A stretch of 64,000 bases of DNA, from contig CACXMZ010000006.1 in the NCBI GenBank assembly GCA_902768975.1, forward strand, positions 124,001-188,000, written 5' to 3'. A program made the translations under genes and the position numbers. This DNA is from an uncultured Coriobacteriaceae bacterium. Its GTDB lineage: Bacteria; Actinomycetota; Coriobacteriia; Coriobacteriales; Eggerthellaceae. This document shows positions 8,159-17,739 of the stretch, one piece after another (position 1 is the first letter of the stretch; every line of letters starts with the position of its first letter). The notes under the pieces are model-generated. The model saw nothing but the letters and a program-made list of their open reading frames with translations, searched no databases and had not been told where the DNA came from.

Positions 8159-10205
8159 TGCGATAAAGCCGCATGTCACCTTCGGCAAGGACTAGTTCAA
8201 AACCTGGGGTATCTTCCCGGATTTCAAGAACTCCTTTCCAGGAGTCATTTCGTACTGATGGTCTGTACAGCGTGCGTTTTTCTGAAGTTGGCGCGTCAAG
8301 TTGAATGACATATTCAATATTCATGTCCTTCGCAATGCGTGCAACCTCTTTGTTTGTTGCTATGGAATTGATATCTGAAGCAAGAAGGCGGATTGCGTAG
8401 TCGTCGGTTTCATGGAACGAACGATTAACAATATTAATGCCACTGAGTGCATATGCGTATGCACTTCCATCGTGTGGCGCATTGAAAATGACGCCCTCAT
8501 TTCCAATAGTCGAAGACACAGTTTGAAGAAAATCGCGTTCTTCCTGCGTGAGGAAGCTTGTGCCGTAGCTTGGATTGTTGAAGTTTTCCATTTTACGTTC
8601 GTACCCATAAAGGGTTGTTTGTCGAGGAAGTGGCACGGGAATGATGGCAATGGCAACAATGGCAATGACAGTGATTGTTGTACCGAGTTTTGTTATCGAG
8701 GCCGTGTTATTGAGTTTTTGTTGAATGGATTTTAGGGCCTGGCTTTTACTCGTTTTTTTAGCGATAAGTTCCGCTGCTATTGCAATGCTGGCAAAGCCCT
8801 GTGCTGCTAAGGGCATTGCAAAGACTGCAATAGTGGACATAAGTCGAACATGGTGGTTATACCAAAAGCCTGAAAGCATAGATTTAAATGCTCCTGGAGA
8901 CGAAATAATACTGAAATAAGTAATAAAAACAGTCAGCAAGAAGGGGAACAGAAGCCAACGACGTTTTTTATCAAAGAGACAAGCAAGTACGCCTATGCCA
9001 ACAACAAACCCCAGGATATATTGAACGCCCACATGGGGTGCCCACATGAGTACAATACGCGCTACGCCGCCTAAAACTTTTGCTTTTGCGGGATATTCGT
9101 AGTTCACTGTGCTGCTCATGAAAGGCGCCTTGTTCAACAGCACCCAAAGCACTAGGCAAAAAAGTAGCCAGAGAACCACGATTGCTATGCGTTTACCCCT
9201 AGATAATGATGCGGTTCGTGTAAATAAAACATACGCAATATACGCAATTGCAAAGAGGATGTATGAAAAGAAAGCAGAGGGATGGGAAAGGGCAATAGCA
9301 GTAAGTGCCACAAAGAAGATAACCGTACGGCTACAAATAGAAGTATTGCGGCTTGTGTTTGGATATGATCTGAGTGGCGAGCGTTTTTCTTGCCAGGGCT
9401 CCAAGCAATCCATGAGCAGGGCCATGGCATGGGGAACGATGCATATACCTACGAAGAAGGCATAAAGGGTTGGTGCCGACCGCGTAAAGAGTTCCCATGG
9501 AAATGCGGCAAAAAGCATGCAGCAGAAAGCTCCAAGGTATGTTCTGAAATCCTTCCACCCGAATACTTTACCCATAAAGAGCCACATACCTAATGGGAAA
9601 ACGAGGCTAGTGAAGACAATATTTGTCGCATTAATTGCAAGTGTAACGGGAACATCAAGCGCACTGATGATAAGTGCTGCACAGAGAGAATTGACTGAAG
9701 GGTAGAACGAACCAGCTTCCCCGGGGAAGAGCGTAACGGACAGAGTAGACCAGTTGCCTGTTTCTATGAAAACACGCGGTACGGCCATATGGTGTGCGAT
9801 ATCGAAGGCACAAATAAAGGCATCTGCAGAACCCAAGGGGAGTATATAAAGCAGTGTCGTGGTAGCTATGGCAACAACACAATAAAGAGCCAAGGATGCA
9901 GCACCTTTGTATTGTGTAAGTGAAGCTTTGGGTGAATGGCTGTTGTTCCTTTGGCGTAAAAAGAGTCCAATTAAAAAGCTCGTCCCACCGAGTGCGGTAA
10001 GCGGGGCTACAAGAGAAACCCAATTGCTTACCAGGCCCACCTTTGAGTAGATAATAGCAAGCAAGGAATAGCCAACAATGGTAAAAAGCGGAGCATAAAC
10101 AAGAGCACGGCTTTTTCGCAAGCCAAGTCCACGAAGGAAAAGAATTCCTGGTACATAAAGGAACAGCAAAAGAAGTAGTATCGACTCAAATAGTAAGGTC
10201 CACAC
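8136..10205 (-). CDS. Large polytopic membrane protein, DUF6541-like, paralogue of the protein at 18868
   Basis: The 689-residue protein has a long series of membrane segments over the first ~520 residues and a soluble C-terminal domain. Near residue 140 is an extracytoplasmic stretch with FDIAHHMAVPRVFIETGNW. The last residues (TPGFELVLAEGDMRLYRI) are nearly identical to the end of the 18868 protein, and the N-termini also match (VPGILFLRGL against VPGYCFLRAL). I do not know the substrate; the topology fits a GT-C-type glycosyl or glycan-modifying enzyme acting outside the membrane. It is four bases from the GT2 gene at 10210, so the two form an operon read leftward. Confidence 0.75.
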   Translation of the reverse strand: MWTLLFESILLLLLFLYVPGILFLRGLGLRKSRALVYAPLFTIVGYSLLAIIYSKVGLVSNWVSLVAPLTALGGTSFLIGLFLRQRNNSHSPKASLTQYKGAASLALYCVVAIATTTLLYILPLGSADAFICAFDIAHHMAVPRVFIETGNWSTLSVTLFPGEAGSFYPSVNSLCAALIISALDVPVTLAINATNIVFTSLVFPLGMWLFMGKVFGWKDFRTYLGAFCCMLFAAFPWELFTRSAPTLYAFFVGICIVPHAMALLMDCLEPWQEKRSPLRSYPNTSRNTSICSRTVIFFVALTAIALSHPSAFFSYILFAIAYIAYVLFTRTASLSRGKRIAIVVLWLLFCLVLWVLLNKAPFMSSTVNYEYPAKAKVLGGVARIVLMWAPHVGVQYILGFVVGIGVLACLFDKKRRWLLFPFLLTVFITYFSIISSPGAFKSMLSGFWYNHHVRLMSTIAVFAMPLAAQGFASIAIAAELIAKKTSKSQALKSIQQKLNNTASITKLGTTITVIAIVAIAIIPVPLPRQTTLYGYERKMENFNNPSYGTSFLTQEERDFLQTVSSTIGNEGVIFNAPHDGSAYAYALSGINIVNRSFHETDDYAIRLLASDINSIATNKEVARIAKDMNIEYVIQLDAPTSEKRTLYRPSVRNDSWKGVLEIREDTPGFELVLAEGDMRLYRIIYPGTP

Positions 10206-10209
10206 AGTA

Positions 10210-11265
10210 CTATTCCTTTGCAGCTTTGCTTATTGTTTTCCTGGCAAGTTGGGAAAGATTACGCGGCAGTACAGCAAGAACTTTTTCAAGATTAGCTCCG
10301 ACTTTCGTTTTCCACGATTTTTGTTTTCGCTCTATTTCTATGGCCATCTGGATGCCGTGCTTTTCAAATTCTGTACGCTGCTCGGGCGTGAGACCTTCTT
10401 CGAATAAAACAATATCTTCCCCCGTGCAGTTAAGAATGTCCCGCGCCATAGATTGGCGTAGTACCCAAACATTATGCTTGAATGCTTCTACGAAGTCAGG
10501 GCTATATTCGTTTGCGTGTACATTCAGCCATCTTTCTAGCTCTTGTGTGACCGTAAAAAGGCCTGCGACGTTTTTAATCCCACGTTTTTTAGTGACAATG
10601 GATGAACTACGGATGCGGTACAAATAAAGTCGCTCGTTTAAAAACATCGCACGTTTTGCATGTGCGTGAAGGAGGGGGCTGAATAGTTCATCTTCATGCA
10701 AGATGCTCTGTTTAAACTTAAGCCCTGTTTCTTCTATAAGAACGCGTTTAATAAAGTGGAAGGGCGCGGGGGGTCTATAGCAGTCCTGCTGGTTATATAA
10801 AGTAAAAAGCTCTGGTCCAGAATGAATACCTTCTATGTTGGGGCGCTCCAAGTATTCTGCCTCGCCACGTGAAGCAGTATCTATCCCTTCTTCAAAAAAT
10901 GCTTCCGCATTAAAGTCGAGAACTTCCAAGTCGTTTCGCCCTGCAACGTCTACGAGGCGTTCAAGAGCATGGGGAACATACATGTCGTCAGAATCAAGAA
11001 ATAGGACGTATTCGCCTTTGGTATGTGCGAGCCCCGTATTACGCGCTGCTGAAAGCCCCTGGTTTACGTCGTGGTTAATAATGCGAAAACGGGGGTCGGC
11101 GGCAATTGTTTCTTTTACGCGCACAAGGGAATTGTCCGTCGATGCGTCGTTTACGCAGATTGCTTCCCAGTCTGTAAAGGTTTGCGTAAGAACTGATTGG
11201 ATGCAGTCGCCAACGTAAGCCTCGACGTTATAAATGGGGATGACTATGGAAACCTTCGGTGTCAT
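10210..11265 (-). CDS. GT2 family glycosyltransferase
   Basis: A 351-residue GT2 enzyme. The N-terminal half has VSIVIPIYNVEAYVGDCI, CVNDASTDNS and the metal-binding LFLDSDD motif near residue 93. The C-terminal third is basic and ends in a Lys/Arg-rich helix, as in membrane-peripheral transferases that act on lipid-linked polymer intermediates. The acceptor cannot be read from the sequence. It starts at ATG 11265 without a good Shine-Dalgarno site and faces the divergent GT2 gene at 11353 across 87 bp. It precedes the polytopic membrane gene at 8136 in the same transcript. Confidence 0.88.
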   Translation of the reverse strand: MTPKVSIVIPIYNVEAYVGDCIQSVLTQTFTDWEAICVNDASTDNSLVRVKETIAADPRFRIINHDVNQGLSAARNTGLAHTKGEYVLFLDSDDMYVPHALERLVDVAGRNDLEVLDFNAEAFFEEGIDTASRGEAEYLERPNIEGIHSGPELFTLYNQQDCYRPPAPFHFIKRVLIEETGLKFKQSILHEDELFSPLLHAHAKRAMFLNERLYLYRIRSSSIVTKKRGIKNVAGLFTVTQELERWLNVHANEYSPDFVEAFKHNVWVLRQSMARDILNCTGEDIVLFEEGLTPEQRTEFEKHGIQMAIEIERKQKSWKTKVGANLEKVLAVLPRNLSQLARKTISKAAKE

Positions 11266-11352
11266 GGCTTAATTGTATCTTAGCCCTGTTTCTTGTGCGA
11301 CTTCGCTGGTGCAACTACAATGAAAGGGTATTAAAGCGTTATTGAGGACATT

Positions 11353-12336
11353 ATGGCCGCAGTTGAACCAAAAGTATCTATTATTGTTCCCATTTACAAC
11401 GTGGAGCCATATTTGAAGCAGTGCTTAGAAAGCATTGCGGGCCAAGCGCTCGAAGAAATTGAAGTTATTTGTGTGGTAGATGGGTCGCCTGACAATTGCC
11501 TGGCGATTGCAAATTCCTTTGCTGAAGAAGATTCGCGCTTTCAGGTTATTAACAAGGAAAATACTGGTTATGGCGACTCTGTTAACACGGGTATTCGTGC
11601 CGCAAACGGGCAATACCTTGGCATAGTTGAACCAGACGACTGGGTGGCCACTCAGATGTATTCTGAGCTTTGGACGGCCGCTGAAAAGCATGGATTTCCT
11701 GACGTTGTTAAAGGGGATTATTGGCGCGTAACCCTTTCAGATTCCGGCGAAGAAGTGTATGGGCATTCGTTTCATCATGACTATGTTCAACCAGTAGATA
11801 GCCTTTTTACAGTTGAAGAAAGCGCCGACTTGCTTTTTTTGCACCCAAGCATTTGGTCGGCAATTTACAAGCGCTCTTTTTTGGAAGAAAAGCAGGTGGC
11901 TTTTCTGCCCATTCCTGGTGCTGGATGGGCGGACAACCCATTTCTTATGGATTCATTAGTGGCTGCTGAAAGTATTGTGTATATAGACGAACCCGTGTAT
12001 TACTATCGCGAATACATAGGGTCTTCGACCACCGTAGATCCCCAGATGATTGTTGACCGATGGCTCGATATGGACGACATCATACGACGTCGAGGTATTT
12101 CTTCTAGGAAAGTATTGGAAGCGCATTACAGTCGTGGCTGTTGGACCGTCAAAACGCTTGCGGAAAACTATTCAGGAAGCACTGTGGCAAGCGATGGCAT
12201 CCTTACAATTATGGGCAAGCTTGATGGTCGTGCCATTATTCAATCAAAGAAGATTAACGCTGAAAACAAGAAGGCGTATCTTATGCAACTGCCCCTTAAA
12301 GAACGACTAAAGCTCCAGTTTGCTGCCCGTGTTTAG
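11353..12336 (+). CDS. GT2 family glycosyltransferase
   Basis: The 327-residue protein is a GT2 enzyme with VSIIVPIYNVEPYLKQCLES, CVVDGSPDNC and the motif VEPDDW near residue 97, where the usual DXD appears as PDD. The region IPGAGWADNPFLMDSLVAAE is shared with the first domain of the frameshifted gene at 12347-14507 (IPGAAWVDNPFAYEALSVAK), so the two are paralogues. It begins at ATG 11353 and ends ten bases from the convergent gene. Sugar and acceptor are unknown. Confidence 0.88.
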   Translation: MAAVEPKVSIIVPIYNVEPYLKQCLESIAGQALEEIEVICVVDGSPDNCLAIANSFAEEDSRFQVINKENTGYGDSVNTGIRAANGQYLGIVEPDDWVATQMYSELWTAAEKHGFPDVVKGDYWRVTLSDSGEEVYGHSFHHDYVQPVDSLFTVEESADLLFLHPSIWSAIYKRSFLEEKQVAFLPIPGAGWADNPFLMDSLVAAESIVYIDEPVYYYREYIGSSTTVDPQMIVDRWLDMDDIIRRRGISSRKVLEAHYSRGCWTVKTLAENYSGSTVASDGILTIMGKLDGRAIIQSKKINAENKKAYLMQLPLKERLKLQFAARV

Positions 12337-12346
12337 ATACAAGCTA

Positions 12347-14507
12347 CTATTTACGGAATAGGCGCCGGGCTTTTTCTACTGCTGCGCCCGGAACAACCTT
12401 TTTGGCAAGCCCGGAGACTTTCTTTCCCAGTTGCATAGTGGCTGAATTTAGCAAATACACGACTTCATTTTCTGCCATATCTCGTTTGTATTGCATGTCG
12501 CGGTATGCGTAGAAGGAATAAGCTTCAAACCCCTTCGATTTCAAGAGTTGTAAGGCATTGTTGTTTATTCCTGAACCAAGAAGCTTATTGGTATCGTCGG
12601 TATTGAAAAGTTGAAGTAAAGTAGGCCAATACGTTTCATGGTAGGCCTGTGCAGCGGCATAGTTTTTTCTTGTTGAAAGGTCGTACAAGAATGCTTCAGC
12701 AGCTGCATGAAGTGCGGAAGCATAGTAGGGTGATGATTTTTCAAGCCTGTTAATAATGTCTAATGCCCCATGAATGGCAAGCGGTGCTTCTGTAGATGGG
12801 TCGTAGCGCGTGTCGTTAAGAAGCTGAACCCTTTCTGGCTCACGGTACGCCGACTGCCCATAGAACCAGCAAGAACAGTAGAGAACCTGCTCGCAGGCAA
12901 TGGCGGCATTTGCGCAGAAGCGGGCCCCTCCGGCTAGCTATATCATTTTCGTTAAATGCGAGTCCATTTTCTTCAAGGTATAAGCGTCGGTAAAGTGCAC
13001 AGTGCTTATTAGGAGGACAACAGTTCAGTATGAAGTTTGCTGCATCTGTGGGAGCTAATGGGCCGACAAAGACAACTTCGTCCTCTTCGGTGTTAACTAC
13101 GGTGGTGCTGCAACGAGAAGCTTTTATGGCATCGGCAACAAATGATTTGTTGGGGTCAATAAGTACGAGGTCAGCGTTGTGGTTAAGAGCCGACTGCAGT
13201 GCAGCATAGAGGGCTTCAGTATTTATAAAACAGCCTGGCTCATATATAAAGATATACGCTCCACGCGCTCTTTTTAGAGCAGCATTTAAGCCCCCATACA
13301 AAGCGCTGGGACTATCTTCAAGTAGCGTCATATTTGGGTGGCTAACAGCATATCGTTCGCAGATTTCTATACTGCTGTCACGGGAGGCATTGTTGAACGC
13401 AATGATTTCAGGTGAAGCAAAAGCGGAATGCGCTAGTGCATCCAATTCGGCTTCGATAGTCGACGCATTAGACCCAACAGGAACAATAAAGGATATATCG
13501 GGGGTATTGGTAAGCGACTGTGTTTTCGCAGCTTGAACAAGGCTTTCTGGCTTGTTTGGCACAAAAGTGTCGTAGTAAGCCTTTTCTCTGGGTGAAATAT
13601 AAGGATGTCCATGGACAATGACTTCATCCATGTCGTTGAGGGTTTCTTGAATAAGATCCTTAAGCACTGGGTCTTCTTCGGAAAAGCCGAATTCATTAAT
13701 AACAGATAGACAATACGATAGCTCCCTGGCATAAAAAGCAGCCCATACATTTTCAGAGGTATTTTTCGAATGAAGCATGGAGCGCGTGTCGCGCATGCGG
13801 TCGAAAATATAGCCGTAATCCTTGACATTGGAAGAGGCGTTTTCGTTTGAAAGTCGGTAATAATAATATGGTTTTGGGACCCATATTATTTGTTTTGCAA
13901 CAGAAAGTGCTTCGTATGCAAATGGGTTATCTACCCAGGCAGCACCAGGAATCTCTTTGAACACTATTTTATTGTGCAATAGGAAGTCGCGCCTGTAGAT
14001 GGCCGACCAAATTGATGGGTGAGCCGTTAGAACCGTGGCGTTTTCTTCTGTCGAAAAGACAGTAGGTGTTTTTGGCATGGCATCGCTAAGATAGGGGATA
14101 GTAAGCCCTGGACCCACCTCGTCTGTTGCGTCGAAAAACTCCCAGTAGGAACCTTTGACAATGTCGGCAGGGGATTCATTTTGATAAGTACTGAAGAATA
14201 ACAAGTCTTCATACATGTGCTCATCTATAAAGTCGTCCGGTTCAACGATACCAATGTAGGTACCCGTTGCTTTTGCAATGCCAGTATTGACCGAGTGCCC
14301 GTACCCAGCATTTTCTTTGTCAACGACTATGAAGCGGTTATCTTGCGCTGCAAACGACTCGATTATTTCGAGAGAAGAGTCGGTGCTACCGTCATTTACG
14401 CAGATAATTTCAATATCTTTAAGTGTTTGATTCTGGATGCTTTGCAAGCATTGTTCAAGATACACTTCTACGTTGTAAATGGGGAGAACAACAGAAACCT
14501 GTGGCAT
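12347..14507 (-). pseudogene. Tandem two-domain GT2 glycosyltransferase interrupted by a single +1 frameshift
   Basis: Read leftward from ATG 14507 (GGAG site upstream), the first frame encodes a GT2 domain (VSVVLPIYNVEVYLEQCLQS, CVNDGSTDSS, VEPDDF). A second, degenerate GT2 domain begins with ISFIVPVGSNAST. The frame breaks near 12922-12942. Past that point the adjacent frame continues without a stop as ARFCANAAIACEQVLY, then WFYGQSAYREPERVQLLND, to the TAG at 12347. Total length is 2161 bases, one more than a multiple of three, so removing one base restores about 719 codons. The site contains CCCC at 12925-12928, and a one-base gain there would explain it. It could be a real inactivating mutation, slippage-based variation or an assembly error. 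Confidence 0.8.
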
Positions 14508-14608
14508 TAAGACTCCGTTCAAATTACTATATTTATTGTTGTAATGATACGGCATAACAAGATTGTTCAATAGGGCTATTTTACGAGCGCTTATGAGGTA
14601 GAACGCGT

Positions 14609-15838
14609 ATGAATGCAGGGAAAAAAAGAATTGCGGTGTGGACCCAGGGAGTAAAGCTTCCTGGGGAGGTGCGCGGCTACACACGCTTTCGTAAAATAGC
14701 TGAAATGTTGGTTGTCGCTGGTTTTGATGTTGACCTGATTACAAGTAGTTTTCAGCATTGGGAAAAGGTCCAGCGTGAAACGAGTGGTGCTCAATACCAG
14801 GGAACACCGTACTCCATTGTTTTTGTCGACGAGCCTGGCTATAAAAAGAACTTGGACTTACGTCGTATTGCAAGCCACAAGAAGCTTGCGCAAAATCTTT
14901 CAACCTATTTTGCAGCGCACAAAGGGAAGTATTCCCTTATTTACGCCGAAATACCGCCTAACGACTGCGCGCGTGTTTGTGCAGAAGCGGCCAAGGCGCA
15001 GAATATCCCTTTCGTGGCTGACGTTAATGACCTATGGCCCGAAGCCATGCGTATTGCTGTGGATATCCCTGTATTGTCCGACCTGGCTTTTGCTCCTTTT
15101 GCCCGTGATGCCGAACAGGTGTATAAGCTACTAGACGCCGCCGTAGGCACGTCCGATGAATATGCAGCACGCCCTTCGCGCGACAGGAGTGAAGCCTATG
15201 AACATGTTACGGTTTATGTAGGCAATGACCTAAATGAATTTGACGCGGGTGTTGCCACGTATGCGGCTGGAATAGAAAAGCCCTTCAGTGAAATCTGGGT
15301 GGTCTATGCGGGCATGCTGGGCGCAAGCTACGACCTGGAAACCCTTATCGCAGCTGTTGCTGCGTGTGTGGAGCAGCTGCCAAACTTACGTTTAAAGATA
15401 TTGGGCGATGGACCGAACCGCACAGGTCTTGAAAAGCTTGCAGTGGAAATAGATGCCCCAGTCGATTTTTTGGGCTACTTGGACTATGCGCACATGGCAG
15501 CATGGCTTTCAAAGTGTGACATTACGGTTAATTCTCTTGTTGCAAGCGCCGCACAATCTATCGTGACGAAAATAGGCGATTATTTAGCTGCCGGTAAGCC
15601 CATGATTAACACGGGCAGTTCCCCAGAGTTCTATAACAAAGTTGAAAAAGATGGCTTTGGTATGAATGTTCCTGCTGAAGACGTGGAAGAACTTGCGGAA
15701 GCAATATATAAGCTTGCCTCTAATCCGCAGCAGTGTGCAGAGATGGGCAAACGTGCCCGTGCAATTGCAGAAAAAGAGTTTGACCAAAATACGTCCTATG
15801 CAGAAATAGTAAACTTAATTAAGCAAATGACTGCATAG
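14609..15838 (+). CDS. GT4 family glycosyltransferase
   Basis: This 409-residue protein has the two-domain GT-B layout of family 4. The N-terminal domain contains PGEVRGYTRFRKIAEML and VADVNDLWPEA. The C-terminal donor domain has WVVYAGMLGASYDLETLI, LKILGDGPNR near residue 264, and a closing glutamate segment (GKPMINTGSSPEFYNKV). It should transfer a sugar from a nucleotide donor to a lipid-linked glycan at the cytoplasmic membrane face. The start ATG 14609 follows GAGG. It leads a rightward run of polymer genes (14609-20907) with gaps of 0-20 bp. Confidence 0.9.
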   Translation: MNAGKKRIAVWTQGVKLPGEVRGYTRFRKIAEMLVVAGFDVDLITSSFQHWEKVQRETSGAQYQGTPYSIVFVDEPGYKKNLDLRRIASHKKLAQNLSTYFAAHKGKYSLIYAEIPPNDCARVCAEAAKAQNIPFVADVNDLWPEAMRIAVDIPVLSDLAFAPFARDAEQVYKLLDAAVGTSDEYAARPSRDRSEAYEHVTVYVGNDLNEFDAGVATYAAGIEKPFSEIWVVYAGMLGASYDLETLIAAVAACVEQLPNLRLKILGDGPNRTGLEKLAVEIDAPVDFLGYLDYAHMAAWLSKCDITVNSLVASAAQSIVTKIGDYLAAGKPMINTGSSPEFYNKVEKDGFGMNVPAEDVEELAEAIYKLASNPQQCAEMGKRARAIAEKEFDQNTSYAEIVNLIKQMTA

Positions 15839-15858
15839 TCTGAAGGATAATTAAACGC

Positions 15859-17109
15859 ATGCAAGAGCAACGATACATTCCTTTTTCACCGCCTGACATT
15901 ACGCAGGCGGAAATTGACGCGGTGGCTGAGGCCCTGCGTAGTGGCTGGATAACTACCGGTCCGCGTACGAAGGAACTGGAGGGGAAGTTGCGCGACTATA
16001 CGGGTGCTGCTGGCCTTGCATGCCTAAACTCTGCCACGGCAGCACTGGAAGGCGCCTTGCGTATATGCGGGATAGGCCCAGGGGACGAAGTTATTGTTCC
16101 TGCCTACACCTATTCGGCTTCAGCTGCAGTGGTTGAACACGTGGGTGCAAAACTCGTGCTGGTAGATGTGGCATCGGGGTCTTTCTTCCCTAGTGCGGAA
16201 GCCTATGCTGCCGCATGCACGCCGCATACTAAAGCCATTATCGCGGTAGACATTGCGGGCGTAATGGCCGACTACGACGCACTCTTTGCCGCCCTTGAAA
16301 GCTATACGGGCTGGCAGCCTGCCAATGAATTACAAGCATGTTTTACGCGCCCCATTGTTATTGCCGATGCTGCCCATGCCCTGGGTGCCACGCGTGGCGG
16401 GAAACCCGCAGGAAGTGTGGCGGATTTTACGGCCTTTTCTTTCCATGCCGTGAAGAATTTCACCACGGCCGAAGGGGGCGCCCTGGCCTGGCGCGACTTT
16501 GGTTATAGTTCAGACGAACTGTACCGCCAAGTGATGCTCTATTCGCTTCATGGGCAAACCAAAGATGCCCTTCATAAAGAAGGCGTGGGCAACTGGGAGT
16601 ACGACATCGAATACCCTGGCTATAAATGCAATATGACCGACATTCAGGCCGCGCTCGGTTTGGCACAGTTCGAACGCTACCCCCAGCTGCTTGCCCGCAG
16701 GCGTGAACTTGTTCAGATGGTGGAGCACTACCTTGACACGGCAGGGGTCACGAGTTCTAGTTTTGACCCACCCACCGAAGGTGGCAAGGTGCAGCTTCTT
16801 AAACACTTTGCCCCTGAATATGAATCGTCGGCACATTTGATGCTTACGCGCGTAGCGGGTGCAACGGAAGAAGTGCGCAACGCCATTATTGCCAAGATGG
16901 GCGAAGCGGGCATTACGTGCAACGTGCACTACAAGCCCTTGCCCATGCTTTCGGCATATAAGAACCTGGGCTTTAACATGGCAGACTTCCCACATGCGTA
17001 CGCGCAGTATGAAAATGAAATCACTTTGCCTCTGCATACATTGCTCACCAATGAAGATGTTGCCTATATTTGTGAGCACTACATAGCCGCCATTAAGGAA
17101 TGCTTGTAA
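15859..17109 (+). CDS. DegT/DnrJ/EryC1/StrS-family sugar aminotransferase
   Basis: A 416-residue PLP aminotransferase. The PLP lysine is K199 in FSFHAVKNFTTAEGG and the ring-contacting aspartate is D170 in IADAAHALGATR. The N-terminus (YIPFSPPDITQAEIDAVAEA, GWITTGPRT) resembles PglE/PseC-type enzymes that aminate C4 of UDP-4-keto-6-deoxy sugars. No dehydratase or acetyltransferase partner is adjacent, so the exact sugar is open. The next gene, a PglC-type phosphoglycosyl transferase, starts directly after its stop (TAA then ATG), consistent with making and then loading the first sugar of the repeat unit. Confidence 0.88.
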   Translation: MQEQRYIPFSPPDITQAEIDAVAEALRSGWITTGPRTKELEGKLRDYTGAAGLACLNSATAALEGALRICGIGPGDEVIVPAYTYSASAAVVEHVGAKLVLVDVASGSFFPSAEAYAAACTPHTKAIIAVDIAGVMADYDALFAALESYTGWQPANELQACFTRPIVIADAAHALGATRGGKPAGSVADFTAFSFHAVKNFTTAEGGALAWRDFGYSSDELYRQVMLYSLHGQTKDALHKEGVGNWEYDIEYPGYKCNMTDIQAALGLAQFERYPQLLARRRELVQMVEHYLDTAGVTSSSFDPPTEGGKVQLLKHFAPEYESSAHLMLTRVAGATEEVRNAIIAKMGEAGITCNVHYKPLPMLSAYKNLGFNMADFPHAYAQYENEITLPLHTLLTNEDVAYICEHYIAAIKECL

Positions 17110-17739
17110 ATGTACGTTCATTTCTTCAAACGTGTACTCGACATTCTTATCGGCATTATTGCAATGCCGTTTTTGCTTATTATCCTAGTGGTGTGCGGCA
17201 TTCTTATTAAGTTGGAAGATGGCGGCCCCATTTTTTATAACGCCCCGCGTGTGGGCAAGGATGGTCGGGAATTCATTATGTATAAGCTGCGCAGCATGAA
17301 GGTGAATGCACCGGACTTGGTAATGGATGATGGATCAACCTATAGCGCAGCGGACGACCCCCGCATGACGCGCATTGGTGCGCGCATGCGCAAGGCGAGC
17401 ATCGACGAGTTCCCTCAGTTCCTTAACGTGCTCAAGGGCGACATGAGCGTGATTGGCCCACGCCCCGACCTTAAACGTGAAACTGAACTCTACGTTGGTA
17501 ACGAAGTTGAAAAACTGCAGGTAAAGCCCGGTATTACAGGCTATGCTGCCGTGTACGGTGGTCGAAATTCAGACGAATGGCATAAGCGCCTTGCACTGGA
17601 TGTTTGGTACGTACACAACATCAGCTTTTGGCTCGACGTGAAGATTTTCTTTAAGACCTTTAGTGCCATTTTTGCACAAGAGGGAATCTATGCCTCAACT
17701 GAAGGTGAAGCACCGAAAGAAGCTCCTAGGGAGGTCTAA
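17110..17739 (+). CDS. Undecaprenyl-phosphate phosphoglycosyl transferase (bacterial sugar transferase)
   Basis: The 209-residue protein is a short monotopic phosphoglycosyl transferase of the PglC/WcaJ-core type. It has one N-terminal membrane anchor (ILIGIIAMPFLLIILVV), then GGPIFYNAPRVGKDG, MYKLRSM and the DEFPQFLNVLKGDMSVIGPR signature. It starts polymer synthesis by moving a sugar phosphate onto undecaprenyl phosphate. The 3' end is followed immediately by glf with no gap. The aminotransferase just upstream suggests that the first sugar is an amino sugar. Confidence 0.93.
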   Translation: MYVHFFKRVLDILIGIIAMPFLLIILVVCGILIKLEDGGPIFYNAPRVGKDGREFIMYKLRSMKVNAPDLVMDDGSTYSAADDPRMTRIGARMRKASIDEFPQFLNVLKGDMSVIGPRPDLKRETELYVGNEVEKLQVKPGITGYAAVYGGRNSDEWHKRLALDVWYVHNISFWLDVKIFFKTFSAIFAQEGIYASTEGEAPKEAPREV

